Source: an uncultured Novosphingobium sp. (GTDB taxonomy: Bacteria > Pseudomonadota > Alphaproteobacteria > Sphingomonadales > Sphingomonadaceae). From it: DNA of 17,787 nucleotides. The translations under genes and the position numbers were made by a program. Under the pieces are notes generated by a model. The model worked only from the letters and a program-made list of their open reading frames with translations, was not told the origin of the DNA and made no database searches. The stretch's first letter is position 1. Each line of letters begins with the position of its first letter. The stretch covers positions 1 to 17,787 of the forward strand of contig CAMPIM010000078.1 of NCBI GenBank assembly GCA_946886365.1, written 5' to 3'. Positions 5,659-14,009 of this stretch are shown here, piece after piece.

Positions 5659-8489
5659 GCAGGGACACCGACATGGCGGCGCTGCGGTCGCTGACAGGCA
5701 AGCGCTTCTGGCGCGCGCTCGACGAACTGGTGGACCAGCCTGGCTTTCGCGAAAAGATCGGTGCGGCCTTTCCCGCGCTGGCGCAGGGTTCACGTGACTG
5801 GCGACGGCGCGACATATTGAAATGTCTCGGCGGTGCGATTGCGCTTGCCGGTCTAGACGGCTGCGAGCGCGCACCGGACGAGGAGGCGCTGCCCTTTGTC
5901 GAGCAGCCCGAGGGCGAGGAGCCCGGTATAGCCCGCTATTATGCCACGGCGGTGGAGATGGACGGCGTCGCGCAGCCGGTGATTGGCAAGACGCGCGAGG
6001 GCCGTCCCATCAAACTGGAGGGGAATGGCGATCATCCCGCCAGCCGTGGCGCTTCCGATCCCTTCGTCCAGGCCGCATTGCTGGATCTTTATGATCCCGC
6101 TCGCTCGGCAGCGCCCCAATATAGGGGGCAGCCGACAAGCTGGGCGCGCTACGACGCCGCGCTTGCCGGATTGCGCCGGCGGTTGGACGGGCAGGGCGGA
6201 GCGGGCTTCCACCTCGTGACCGGCCCGGTCGGCTCCCCGACGTTGCGCCGCCAGATCGGCGCGCTGCTGGGACGCTGGCCCGAGGCGCGCTGGCATGTGC
6301 ATGCGCCGGTCGGCGACCCGACCGTTACGGGAGAAAGGCTGCGCCTGGATCGGGCGCATGCCATCGTCAGCTTCGACGCCGATCTGCTGGGACCGGGGCC
6401 GCTTCAGACCTGGCAGGCGATCGGCTGGGGTGCACGGCGGCGCGCTTTTCAGTCAGGCGAAGGCGACGCGCGCCTATTGGTTGCGGAACCCAGCCCGACG
6501 ATCACCGGCGTTACGGCGACCCGCCGGCTGGTTGCGAGCGGAGAACGCATGGAGTCGCTGCTGTCGGCTGTCGCGGCAGAGTTGGGCATCGGAACCGCGG
6601 CGCGGCAGGGGCTTTCCTCGCCCGAACGGGCGTGGGTGCTCGAAGCGGCCGCTGCGCTTCGCAGCAATGCGGGGCGGGGACTTGTCGTGGTGGGGCCAGA
6701 GCATCCGCCCTTACTCCACGCGCTGGCCCGCTCCATCGACGCGCATCTGGGCAACGGCACAGCGACGCGGAGCCATTTCGTGAAAGCACCCGGGCCGCAA
6801 CCGTTGGACATGGCAGCCCTCGCCCGATCCCTGCAGGCGGGCGAAGTCGACACTCTCTTCCTGCTCGACGCCAACCCGGTGCACACAGCCCCCGACCTCA
6901 AGCCGCTATTAGCGCGTGTGCCGCTGCGCATCCATGCGGGGCTGCATGCCGATGAAAGCGCGGCGATCGCTCATTGGCACCTGCCCATGCCGCACCTGCT
7001 CGAAAGCTGGAGCGACGGGCGCGTCGCTGATGGGTCTGCCGTGCTGGTGCAGCCGCTGGTGCGACCTTGGCTCGAGGTCCGTTCCCGCCATGCGTTGCTG
7101 GAAGGGCTGATGGGAGGCAACCGCCCGGACCGGGAGATAATACGGGAGAGCTGGCGCGACACGCTGGACGATGATGCATGGTCAAAGGCGCTGGTCAGCG
7201 GGACCATCCCGAACAGCCACCCCGCCGCCGCGTCGCCGCAGGCCGCTCCTGTTCCTGGGCCTGTTCCTGACGGAAACAGGCCCAGCGCCCGGCTTTCCCT
7301 GCTCATCCGCGCCGACCCCACCATCTGGGACGGTCGCTTCGCCAGCAACCCCTGGCTTCAGGAACTGCCCAAGCCGCTGACGAAGATCACCTGGGGCAAC
7401 GCCATCCACATCAGCCCCGCTCTGGCGCGGGAGCAGGGCCTGGCTTCGGGCGACCGGGCGCGCCTGTGGGTAGGGGACCGAAACGTCACCGGGCCGGTGT
7501 GGATTTTGCCGGGGCAGGAAAGACGCACCCTGCTCGTCCATCTCGGCCACGGGCGACAGAGCGGCGGGCCGGTGGCGAACGATGTAGGCTTCGACGCCTA
7601 TCCGCTGCTTGGAGCAAGCGGCGAGGTGCGCCTCGAAAGGATGGACGGCAGCGAAAAAATCGCCACCACCCAGCATCATTTCGCGATGAAGGGGGACGAG
7701 TTCATCCGCTTCGTCGATACGCTTGCTGACGCCTTGCCCCCCGAGCCGCCACCAGCGAATTTCTACCCGCCCCAGCGCTCCAGCCCGGCCTGGGGCATGG
7801 CGATCGACCTTGATCTCTGCATCGGCTGCAATGCCTGCGTGGTCGCCTGCGTGGCGGAAAACAACATCCCGATGGTCGGCAAGGATCAGGTGTCGAAGGG
7901 CCGCGAGATGCACTGGCTCCGCATCGACCGCTATCATGAGGGGTCGCCCGACGATCCGCAGCATGCGTTCCAGCCCGTGCCCTGCATGCATTGCGAGGAC
8001 GCGCCTTGTGAGATGGGATGCCCGGTCAACGCTGCCGTACACAGCCCCGACGGACTTAACCTGCAAGTCTATAATCGCTGCATAGGCACGCGCACCTGTT
8101 CAGCCTATTGTCCCTACAAGGTGCGGCGCTTCAACTGGTTCGACCTGACCGCGAAGGATCCGCCCGAACTGCGCGCCGCCCGCAATCCCGAGGTCTCCGT
8201 CCGCGGGCGCGGCGTCATGGAAAAATGCACCTATTGCATCCAGCGTATCAGCGCCGCCCGGATCGACGCCAAGAAGGAGGATCGCGCGATCCGCGATGGC
8301 GAGGTGATGACCGCCTGCCAGGCAGCTTGCCCGACGCAGGCCATCGTCTTTGGCGACATATCAGACGGCACCAGCCAGGTCAGCCGCCGCAAGGCGAGCG
8401 GGCGCGACTATGACCTGCTGCCCGAAACCAACACCCGGCCGCGCACCACCTATCAGGCGCGGATCAGACGCGGGGAGAGCAAGGTGTGA
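5655..8489 (+). CDS. actB: Alternative complex III iron-sulfur/molybdopterin-fold subunit ActB
   Basis: A 944-residue subunit that fuses a molybdopterin-oxidoreductase-like domain (without the cofactor in known ACIII structures) to a four-cluster ferredoxin-like domain. It carries a twin-arginine type signal, RRRDILK (50-56), followed by a hydrophobic stretch ending in a lipobox-like LDGC with Cys70, so export by Tat and perhaps lipidation are likely. The C-terminal domain has exactly 15 cysteines in cluster motifs: 722, 725, 728, 732; 777, 780, 785, 789; 809, 815, 819; 858, 861, 888, 892. That suits three [4Fe-4S] and one [3Fe-4S] cluster, as described for ActB. ATG 5655 overlaps the actA stop (ATGA); a TTG at 5637 is possible but less likely. 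A Pro/Ala-rich linker near residues 525-545 contains a strong DNA hairpin. The GTGA at 8486-8489 couples it to actC. Confidence 0.96.
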   Translation: MSRDTDMAALRSLTGKRFWRALDELVDQPGFREKIGAAFPALAQGSRDWRRRDILKCLGGAIALAGLDGCERAPDEEALPFVEQPEGEEPGIARYYATAVEMDGVAQPVIGKTREGRPIKLEGNGDHPASRGASDPFVQAALLDLYDPARSAAPQYRGQPTSWARYDAALAGLRRRLDGQGGAGFHLVTGPVGSPTLRRQIGALLGRWPEARWHVHAPVGDPTVTGERLRLDRAHAIVSFDADLLGPGPLQTWQAIGWGARRRAFQSGEGDARLLVAEPSPTITGVTATRRLVASGERMESLLSAVAAELGIGTAARQGLSSPERAWVLEAAAALRSNAGRGLVVVGPEHPPLLHALARSIDAHLGNGTATRSHFVKAPGPQPLDMAALARSLQAGEVDTLFLLDANPVHTAPDLKPLLARVPLRIHAGLHADESAAIAHWHLPMPHLLESWSDGRVADGSAVLVQPLVRPWLEVRSRHALLEGLMGGNRPDREIIRESWRDTLDDDAWSKALVSGTIPNSHPAAASPQAAPVPGPVPDGNRPSARLSLLIRADPTIWDGRFASNPWLQELPKPLTKITWGNAIHISPALAREQGLASGDRARLWVGDRNVTGPVWILPGQERRTLLVHLGHGRQSGGPVANDVGFDAYPLLGASGEVRLERMDGSEKIATTQHHFAMKGDEFIRFVDTLADALPPEPPPANFYPPQRSSPAWGMAIDLDLCIGCNACVVACVAENNIPMVGKDQVSKGREMHWLRIDRYHEGSPDDPQHAFQPVPCMHCEDAPCEMGCPVNAAVHSPDGLNLQVYNRCIGTRTCSAYCPYKVRRFNWFDLTAKDPPELRAARNPEVSVRGRGVMEKCTYCIQRISAARIDAKKEDRAIRDGEVMTACQAACPTQAIVFGDISDGTSQVSRRKASGRDYDLLPETNTRPRTTYQARIRRGESKV
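7255..7285. repeat. Perfect 11-bp inverted repeat inside actB
   Basis: CTGGGCCTGTT (7255-7265) and its exact reverse complement AACAGGCCCAG (7275-7285) flank a 9-base loop. The arm overlaps a direct repeat of CTGTTCCTG at 7249-7257 and 7261-7269. It falls in the low-complexity linker of ActB (reading PVPGPVPDGNRPSARL), between better conserved parts of the molybdopterin-fold region. No T-run follows, so it is not a standard terminator. Confidence 0.75.
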
Positions 8490-9787
8490 GCCCGGACCTC
8501 AAGGCTGCCGATCGCGTCCTGCGCCTGCCCCCGCGCTTTCCCGCGCCGCGCGCGTGGTGGATATGTTTCGGCTTCGCGCTGGCGCTCCTGGCGATGTTCC
8601 TGATTTCCGTCGTCTGGCTGTTCGGTCATGGCCCCGGCATCTGGGGCAACAATATTCCGGTCGGCTGGGGCTTTCCCATCGCCAATTACATCTGGTGGCT
8701 GGGCATTGGACATGCCGGAACGTTGATTTCCGCGATGCTGCTGCTCATGGGACAGGACTGGCGCAATTCCTTGAACCGCTTTGCCGAAGCGATGACGCTG
8801 TTCGCGGTCACCTGCGCCGGGCTTTATCCGATTCTGCATCTTGGGCGGCCGTGGCTCTTCTACTGGATGGCGCCCTATTTCAACACGATGAATGTCTGGC
8901 CGCAGTTCAAGAGCCCATTGACCTGGGATTTCTTCGCGGTCCTCACCTACCTGATCGTCTCGGTGCTGTTCTGGTATATCGGCATCATCCCCGATCTGGC
9001 GGCGGCGCGGGACCGAGCGCGGAAGATGCGATGGAAGATCTTTTTCGGCCTGGGGGCGCTCGGCTGGCGGGGCCAGGCAACGCATTGGGCGCGCTGGCAA
9101 CAGGCCTATCGCCTGACTGCCGCCATTGCCGTGCCGCTGGTCGTCTCCGTTCACTCGGAAATATCGCTGCTGCTCGCCGCCGGGCCAGTGCCGGGCTGGG
9201 TGTCCACAGTGTTTCCGCCCTATTTTGTTCTCGGCGCGGCCTTTTCGGGCTTTGCCGTGGTCTCGATGCTGACGGTGTGGCTGCGCTGGATGCTGGGGCT
9301 TCATACGCTGGTTACGCCGCGCCACCTCAACATGCTGGGGTGCCTGCTGCTGGCGACCGGCATGATGACGGCCTATGGCTATGCCGCCGAGATGTTCACC
9401 GCCGCCTATGCCGGAGGCAAGGAAGCCGAGACGCTGTTCGACCGCTTCGGCGGTCCCTATGCCTGGAGCTATTGGGGCGCGATCCTCTTCAACTTCCTGC
9501 CCTTGCAACTGCTCTGGTGGCGGCGCTGGCGGGTGCAGCCTCTTGCCCTGTTCTTGATAGGCTCAAGCGCCACGGTCGGCATGTGGATGGAACGCTATAT
9601 GCTGTTGGTCAGCTCGCTCTATCGTGATTGGCTGGAAAGCTCGACCGGCTATTTCCATCCGACCTTCTGGGACTGGAGCCTGTTCGCGGGCACGATCGGC
9701 TTGTTTCTGACGCTGTTCCTGCTGTTCGTACGCTTCCTGCCTGTCATTTCCGCCTTCGAGGTGCGCGAGCAGGCGGCGGATGGTTGA
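8486..9787 (+). CDS. actC: Alternative complex III quinone-binding membrane subunit ActC (NrfD/PsrC family)
   Basis: A 433-residue polytopic membrane protein of the NrfD/PsrC family, the subunit that with ActB forms the likely quinol oxidation site and a possible proton path. The sequence shows many hydrophobic helices (about ten) and family landmarks WWLGIGHAGTLISA (70-83), WRNSLNRFAEAMT (92-104), HLGRPW (118-123) and NVWPQFKSPLTWD (136-148). GTG 8486 is the start: it overlaps the actB stop as GTGA and is preceded by GGGGAGAG (8472-8479) six bases upstream. Its end overlaps actD by eight bases. In known ACIII structures ActC pairs with its paralogue ActF, which is also encoded here. The exact quinone-site residues cannot be assigned from this sequence alone. 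Confidence 0.95.
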   Translation: MSPDLKAADRVLRLPPRFPAPRAWWICFGFALALLAMFLISVVWLFGHGPGIWGNNIPVGWGFPIANYIWWLGIGHAGTLISAMLLLMGQDWRNSLNRFAEAMTLFAVTCAGLYPILHLGRPWLFYWMAPYFNTMNVWPQFKSPLTWDFFAVLTYLIVSVLFWYIGIIPDLAAARDRARKMRWKIFFGLGALGWRGQATHWARWQQAYRLTAAIAVPLVVSVHSEISLLLAAGPVPGWVSTVFPPYFVLGAAFSGFAVVSMLTVWLRWMLGLHTLVTPRHLNMLGCLLLATGMMTAYGYAAEMFTAAYAGGKEAETLFDRFGGPYAWSYWGAILFNFLPLQLLWWRRWRVQPLALFLIGSSATVGMWMERYMLLVSSLYRDWLESSTGYFHPTFWDWSLFAGTIGLFLTLFLLFVRFLPVISAFEVREQAADG

Positions 9788-10325
9788 AAGCCAGCGCCTT
9801 TTTGCGGTGCTTGCCGCGTTCGATACGCCCGAGCGGCTGGTGGAGGCTGTCCGTGCGATACGCGCGCAGGGCTTTTGCCAGGTGGACGCCTTCACGCCCT
9901 TTCCGGTGAAGGGGCTGGAGGATGCGCTCCATTTCCGGGATCGGCGTGTTCCTGCGGCCATGCTGATCGGCGGTATCGTCGGAGCAGCGGCAGGGTTCTT
10001 TATGCAGGTCGGCACCAACCTCGACTATCCGCTGCGCATCGGCGGCAGGCCGCTCGTCGCGCTGCCCGCTTTCATGATGATCACCTTCGAGTTGATGGTG
10101 CTGGGCGCTGTCCTCGCCTGCCTTGCCACAATGTTCATCGCCAACCGCCTGCCGCGCTTGCATCATCCGATCTTCGATGCCGATGGCTTTGACCTTTCCG
10201 CCGATGACCGCTTCTATCTGGCGATCCTTGCGGAGGAGCCGTTCGACCGTGACGAGGCGGGCAAGGCGCTCGCCGCACTGGGGCCGGACGCGATCATCGA
10301 CGTGCGTGAGAGGGCACGATCATGA
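9780..10325 (+). CDS. actD: Alternative complex III membrane subunit ActD (DUF3341)
   Basis: A 181-residue protein of the DUF3341 family, a small membrane subunit of alternative complex III with a structural role. The N-terminal soluble part (FAVLAAFDTPERLVEAVRAI, then VDAFTPFPVKGLEDAL at 40-55) is the family signature. Two hydrophobic helices follow (about 60-80 and 100-122), then a cytoplasmic or periplasmic C-terminal domain with the typical DRFYLAI. The ATG at 9780 overlaps the end of actC by eight bases, and the TGA overlaps the actE ATG by four. The identification rests on both sequence and position in the act order C-D-E. Confidence 0.93.
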   Translation: MVESQRLFAVLAAFDTPERLVEAVRAIRAQGFCQVDAFTPFPVKGLEDALHFRDRRVPAAMLIGGIVGAAAGFFMQVGTNLDYPLRIGGRPLVALPAFMMITFELMVLGAVLACLATMFIANRLPRLHHPIFDADGFDLSADDRFYLAILAEEPFDRDEAGKALAALGPDAIIDVRERARS

Positions 10326-10825
10326 TCCGCGTCTTGCCCTGCGTCCTGCTGCTCGCCGCCTGCAACGACATGGTGCAGCAACCGCGCGACGATGCTTATG
10401 AGGATAGCAGCCTGTTCCCGGACGGTAAGGTGATGCAGGCGCCGCCGGATGGCACGGTCGCCCGTGATGCACCGCTGCGCGCCGCAGCTGCCCGGCGCCC
10501 CGCCGCCATCACGCCCGCGCTGCTCAAGCGGGGAGAGGAACGCTACGGCATTTATTGCGCCATCTGCCATGGGCAGGATGGGCGAGGCGACGGATATGTC
10601 ACGATGCGCGGCTTTCCGCATCCGCCAAGCTATTTGTCGCCCCGGCTGCGCGGCGCGCCCGCATCGCATTTCTATGATGTCATCACCAACGGCTATGGCG
10701 TCATGTACAGCTATGCCGACCGGGTGCCGCCCGCCGATCGTTGGGCCATTGCTGCGCATATTCGCGTGCTTCAGGCGGCCCAACCGTTCCGCGATGCGGA
10801 GCAGGAGGCCACACGTGCCCGCTAG
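10322..10825 (+). CDS. actE: Alternative complex III monoheme cytochrome c lipoprotein ActE
   Basis: A 167-residue periplasmic cytochrome c anchored as a lipoprotein; it is the likely electron exit toward the cytochrome oxidase. A short signal peptide ends in the lipobox LLAAC (Cys14). A single heme c site CAICH lies at 79-83, and NGYGVMYSYADRV places Met128 as the probable sixth heme ligand. The opening after the signal (DMVQQPRDDAYEDSSLFPDG) is characteristic of ActE. The ATG at 10322 overlaps the actD stop as ATGA and has GAGAGGG (10308-10314) seven bases upstream. Its end overlaps the GTG of actF by 11 bases. No second heme is present. Confidence 0.94.
   Translation: MIRVLPCVLLLAACNDMVQQPRDDAYEDSSLFPDGKVMQAPPDGTVARDAPLRAAAARRPAAITPALLKRGEERYGIYCAICHGQDGRGDGYVTMRGFPHPPSYLSPRLRGAPASHFYDVITNGYGVMYSYADRVPPADRWAIAAHIRVLQAAQPFRDAEQEATRAR
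10803..10808 (+). promoter_or_regulatory. Ribosome binding site deciding the actF start
   Basis: AGGAGG lies inside the end of actE, six bases before GTG 10815 but 18 bases before ATG 10827. The spacing favours the GTG as the actF start. Confidence 0.65.
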
Positions 10826-11861
10826 CATGCTGCCCCGCGAGCGGCTGATGATAATGGCGGGCGCGCTCATCTGCGGCGCTGTGCTTGTGGGCTCGCTCTG
10901 GTCGCCCCGTGCCGTGCTGACCGGCTGGCTGGGCGGAGCGGTGGCGTTCGGAGCGGTGCCGTCGGGCGCCCTACTGCTCATGATGATGATGCGCCTCATC
11001 CCCGGCATATGGGGGGAGGAACTGCGCCTGAGCACCGAGGCCGCGACGTTGCTGACCCCATTGGCCGCCCTTGTGATGCTGCCGGTGCTGATCGGCATGG
11101 CAGCAATCTATCCGTGGGCGGGAGACCGCTCGCTCCATCCTTTTCAGTTGTTCTGGCTCAGTCCCCTGCCGTTCGTGCTGCGCACAGTGCTGCGATTTGG
11201 CGCGCAATGGGCTCTCGGTCATCGGATGCAGAGACGGCAGCGCCAGACCGTCACGGCGGGCCTGGGCGTCGTGCTGATGCCGATCCTGACATCGCTTGTC
11301 GCGGTCGACTGGCTGATGTCGCTGGACCCGGACTTTGCGTCTTCCGCCTTCGGACTCGAATTTCTTCAGCGGGAGGTGACGATCGCTTTTTGTGCGCTCC
11401 TTTTCCTGCGACTGGCTAGCGGGCGCGTGCCAAGGCGAATTGGCGTGCTGGGCGCGTTGCTGCTCACGCTCCTGCTGCTGTCGGCCTATTTCCTGTTCCT
11501 GCCCTTCTTCGTCATCTGGTCGAGCAATCTTGCGCCTGATGTGGAATGGTACGCCCGGCGCTGGAGCCCGGAATGGGAGGTGGTCGCATGGAGCTTTGGC
11601 CTTTTGGGCGGCCTGCCGTTGCTGGCGCTGCTCTTCGCCAGGGCGCGGGAAAGTGCGGGCTGGCTCATGCCGCTGTCGCTCGCCGTGCTGATGTCAGCGC
11701 TCCTGCAACTCGCCTGGGTGGCCCTGCCGGGGAGGGGAGGGCTGGCGGCGCTGGCCTTTTGCACCAGCACGGCGGGCCTTGGCCTGATTGCGGCGGCGCT
11801 GCTGCCGATGGCGCTGCGGCATCGCATAAGGGAGCGGCTGTCGCGGGAGGCGCGGCCATGA
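10815..11861 (+). CDS. actF: Alternative complex III membrane subunit ActF (ActC paralogue)
   Basis: A 348-residue polytopic membrane protein, the second NrfD-like subunit of alternative complex III. It shows about ten hydrophobic segments and typical ActF stretches: EELRLSTEAATLLTPLAAL (early), LHPFQLFWLSPLPFVLRT, VAVDWLMSLDPDFASSAFG and WYARRWSPEWE. These match the annotation quinol:cytochrome c oxidoreductase membrane subunit in other genomes. The start is GTG 10815, chosen by an AGGAGG site at 10803-10808; the ATG at 10827 would drop four residues. It overlaps actE by 11 bases and the next gene by four (ATGA). The frame is open upstream to 10449, but that is only a shadow of actE. It is somewhat shorter than ActF of R. 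marinus as I recall it. Confidence 0.93.
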   Translation: MPASMLPRERLMIMAGALICGAVLVGSLWSPRAVLTGWLGGAVAFGAVPSGALLLMMMMRLIPGIWGEELRLSTEAATLLTPLAALVMLPVLIGMAAIYPWAGDRSLHPFQLFWLSPLPFVLRTVLRFGAQWALGHRMQRRQRQTVTAGLGVVLMPILTSLVAVDWLMSLDPDFASSAFGLEFLQREVTIAFCALLFLRLASGRVPRRIGVLGALLLTLLLLSAYFLFLPFFVIWSSNLAPDVEWYARRWSPEWEVVAWSFGLLGGLPLLALLFARARESAGWLMPLSLAVLMSALLQLAWVALPGRGGLAALAFCTSTAGLGLIAAALLPMALRHRIRERLSREARP

Positions 11862-12283
11862 CGCGTCCGCTCCATGTCGAGACCAAGGTACAGCGCGGCG
11901 ACCACCCGTCGGATCGGCAGCGCGAGCGCGGCTATGAACCGCGCGACGCCTCGCCCAGCAAGGTTGTGTTGGGCATCGCCAGCTTCCTCGGGCTGATGCT
12001 GGTTGGGCTTGCCTTCGCAGCGGGCACGTTGAGCTGGCTCAGGACGCAGGACGACCAGCCGCGCGACCTTGCGCCCGTCATGGCCATATCCCCGCCGCTG
12101 CCTCATCTGCTTGCCGAGCCCCAGTCTGTTCGCCGCCGTTATGATGCGGCGATGGGAAGGCACCTGAAGGACGCCGCCCTTACTCGCGCCCGGCGCAGCC
12201 TCATCGAGCGGGGCTGGAAAGAGGTGGAACCCGCTCCGTCGCCGGAAACGGTCGCGCAAGCGCATCGGGAGGCCGCTCAATGA
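11858..12283 (+). CDS. Unrecognised 141-residue single-helix membrane protein in the act-cox operon
   Basis: Not recognised as a named family. The protein has a charged, probably cytoplasmic N-terminus (about 1-34), one hydrophobic helix (about 36-60) and a basic, Pro-rich exported tail. The tail, from PPLPHLLAEPQSVRRRYD to RARRSLIERGWKEVEP, loosely resembles short membrane proteins beside cytochrome oxidase or SCO genes that carry a PPxPxLQ plus L-x-x-Y-G-W pattern. That resemblance is weak and from memory. ATG 11858 overlaps the actF stop as ATGA and has GGGAGG (11845-11850) seven bases upstream. Its own stop overlaps the sco ATG by four bases, so it is co-translated with the oxidase genes. 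It may be a small accessory subunit or assembly factor of ACIII or the caa3 oxidase, for example an ActG-like subunit. No cysteine and no heme motif are present. Confidence 0.8.
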   Translation: MTRPLHVETKVQRGDHPSDRQRERGYEPRDASPSKVVLGIASFLGLMLVGLAFAAGTLSWLRTQDDQPRDLAPVMAISPPLPHLLAEPQSVRRRYDAAMGRHLKDAALTRARRSLIERGWKEVEPAPSPETVAQAHREAAQ

Positions 12284-13038
12284 TCCTGCGCCTCCTTATC
12301 TTTTGCCTGGCGCTGCTGACCATCGGTCCATCCTTCGCGCAGAGCGGCTTTGACCCCTTTGGCGAAGCTCGGATCGAGGAGCGTCCGGGCGCACGCGTGC
12401 CCGTCGATGCACCGTTCCTCGATGCGCAGGGCCGCCATACCAGCCTGCGCGCGCTGGCGGCAGGCAAGCCCTTGCTGCTGGTGCCGGTGCTGCATCATTG
12501 TCCCAATATATGCGGCGCGACGCTGGCCGGCGTGGCGCAGGCTATCGGCGCGCAGCCGCTGCGTCCTGGCCGCGACTTCACGCTCGTCGCCTTTGGCATC
12601 GACCCGCGCGAGGGGCCGCAGGCCGCGCGCGACGATCTCGCCCGGATCGGGCAGCGCGCGGGCGTCCACGCCCTCACCGGCGAGCGCGAGGCGATCCGCA
12701 GCGTCACTGACGCCGTCGGCTATCGTTATGCGTGGGATGACCGCATCGGCCAATACGCCCATGTAGCGGCGAGCGCGGTGATCTCGCCGGGCGGTCGGCT
12801 GACAGGCTGGCTATACGGCTTGACGCCGCGTCCGGCTGACCTGGAGCGTGCATTGCGCACCGCCCGGTCGGAACGGTCGGCCTCCTTTGGCGAGGCGCTG
12901 CTCCTGCTCTGCTATCATTATGATCCCGCGACGGGCCGCTATACCCCGGCCATCGAAAAGATATTGCGCCTTGCCGGCGGCATCACCGTCGCCGGGATCG
13001 GTCTGCTGATATTTCGGCTCAGGAAGCGGACGGCATGA
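12280..13038 (+). CDS. SCO1/SenC-family copper chaperone for CuA assembly
   Basis: A 252-residue thioredoxin-fold SCO protein that delivers copper to, or reduces, the CuA site of cytochrome c oxidase subunit II in the periplasm. A signal peptide ends near Ala20 (SFAQS). The copper ligands are visible as Cys74 and Cys78 in HHCPNIC and His161 in QYAHVAAS. The motif differs from the textbook CPxxCP form by lacking the second Pro, as in the SCO proteins usually found in ACIII operons. A C-terminal hydrophobic helix (about 232-247) followed by RLRKR would anchor the mature protein by its C-terminus. ATG 12280 overlaps the previous stop as ATGA, with GGGAGG at 12267-12272. It lies directly before coxB, which encodes its presumed target, and overlaps it by four bases. 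Confidence 0.93.
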   Translation: MILRLLIFCLALLTIGPSFAQSGFDPFGEARIEERPGARVPVDAPFLDAQGRHTSLRALAAGKPLLLVPVLHHCPNICGATLAGVAQAIGAQPLRPGRDFTLVAFGIDPREGPQAARDDLARIGQRAGVHALTGEREAIRSVTDAVGYRYAWDDRIGQYAHVAASAVISPGGRLTGWLYGLTPRPADLERALRTARSERSASFGEALLLLCYHYDPATGRYTPAIEKILRLAGGITVAGIGLLIFRLRKRTA

Positions 13039-14009
13039 GTCACCGCTTCTTCCTCTGGCCGGTGCAGGCGTCCGAGCATGCCGGAAAGGTCGACCTGCTG
13101 ATCGGCTCCTTCGGGGTGATGGTCTGGCTGCTGGCCCTGCCGGTATTCGTGCTGATGGCTTTCTTCGCGATCCGATACCGCACCGGCCGGGACGTCAATC
13201 GCGAACACGCGTCCAGCGGCAATGTCTGGCTGGAAGCGAGCTGGGCGATCATCCCGTTCATCCTTACGCTGGGCTTCTTCGTCTGGGCGACCGCACTATT
13301 CTTCGACCTTCGGAGACCGCCAGCGGGGGCGATGACGATCAATGTCGTCGCCAAGCAATGGATGTGGAAATATCAGCATGGAGGAGGCGCGCGGGAGATC
13401 AACGACCTGCATGTGCCCGTGGACCGGCCGGTCAAACTGGTCATGATCTCGCAGGATGTGATCCACAGCCTCTATGTCCCGGCTCTGCGCATCAAGCAGG
13501 ATGTGCTCCCCGGCCGCTACACGACCATGTGGTTCACCGCCGACAAGCCCGGCACCTATGCGCTGCGCTGCGCCGAGTTTTGCGGCACCGACCATAGTGT
13601 CATGGGTGGGCGGCTGATCGTCATGCGGACACAGGATTATGTCGACTGGCTGGCGCGCAACCGCGACGGTGGCGAGGACGAAACGCTGGCTGCCACAGGC
13701 GCGCGGTTGTTCCGTTCTGCCGGATGCAGCGGCTGCCACGGTGCGGCATCTGCCGTTCACGCGCCGCCGCTGGAGGGGCTTTACGGACGTGCGGTCGGCC
13801 TGGCAGATGGGCGCAGCCTGATCGCGGACGAGCAATATCTGCACGATTCCATCATGCTGCCAAACAAGGACGTAGCGGGCGGATACAGGCCGATCATGCC
13901 GACCTATGGCAATGTGTTGCAGCCTGAGCAGGTGAACGCGCTGGTAGCTTATCTGAAAGACATCGGCGCGGGAAAGCCGGGCAGCCGGCAGGAGGATCCA
14001 GATGAGTGA
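13035..14009 (+). CDS. coxB: caa3-type cytochrome c oxidase subunit II fused to cytochrome c
   Basis: A 324-residue subunit II with two N-terminal helices (about 21-46 and 66-90), a periplasmic cupredoxin domain and a C-terminal cytochrome c domain. CuA ligands are all present: His144, Cys179, Glu181 (backbone ligand), Cys183, His187 and Met190 (motif [12 protein letters not shown]). The aromatic electron-entry patch is KQWMWKYQH (107-115). The fused domain binds one heme c at CSGCH (231-235), with Met288 in IMPTYG as axial ligand. The fusion defines a caa3-type oxidase that can take electrons from a bound donor without a free cytochrome c. ATG 13035 overlaps the sco stop by four bases and its end overlaps coxA by eight bases. 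All key residues are intact. Confidence 0.96.
   Translation: MSHRFFLWPVQASEHAGKVDLLIGSFGVMVWLLALPVFVLMAFFAIRYRTGRDVNREHASSGNVWLEASWAIIPFILTLGFFVWATALFFDLRRPPAGAMTINVVAKQWMWKYQHGGGAREINDLHVPVDRPVKLVMISQDVIHSLYVPALRIKQDVLPGRYTTMWFTADKPGTYALRCAEFCGTDHSVMGGRLIVMRTQDYVDWLARNRDGGEDETLAATGARLFRSAGCSGCHGAASAVHAPPLEGLYGRAVGLADGRSLIADEQYLHDSIMLPNKDVAGGYRPIMPTYGNVLQPEQVNALVAYLKDIGAGKPGSRQEDPDE
13990..13995 (+). promoter_or_regulatory. Strong ribosome binding site of coxA
   Basis: AGGAGG six bases before ATG 14002, inside the end of coxB. It is the best match in the operon along with the actF site and may raise expression of the catalytic subunit. Confidence 0.6.

Noticed and set aside
8453..9508. 351-codon open frame on the minus strand
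   Set aside because: Shadow of actC; very charged, low-complexity product, no motif.
10449..10814. Extension of the actF frame by 122 codons upstream
   Set aside because: This part overlaps actE in another frame, shows no ActF similarity, and the AGGAGG site points to GTG 10815.
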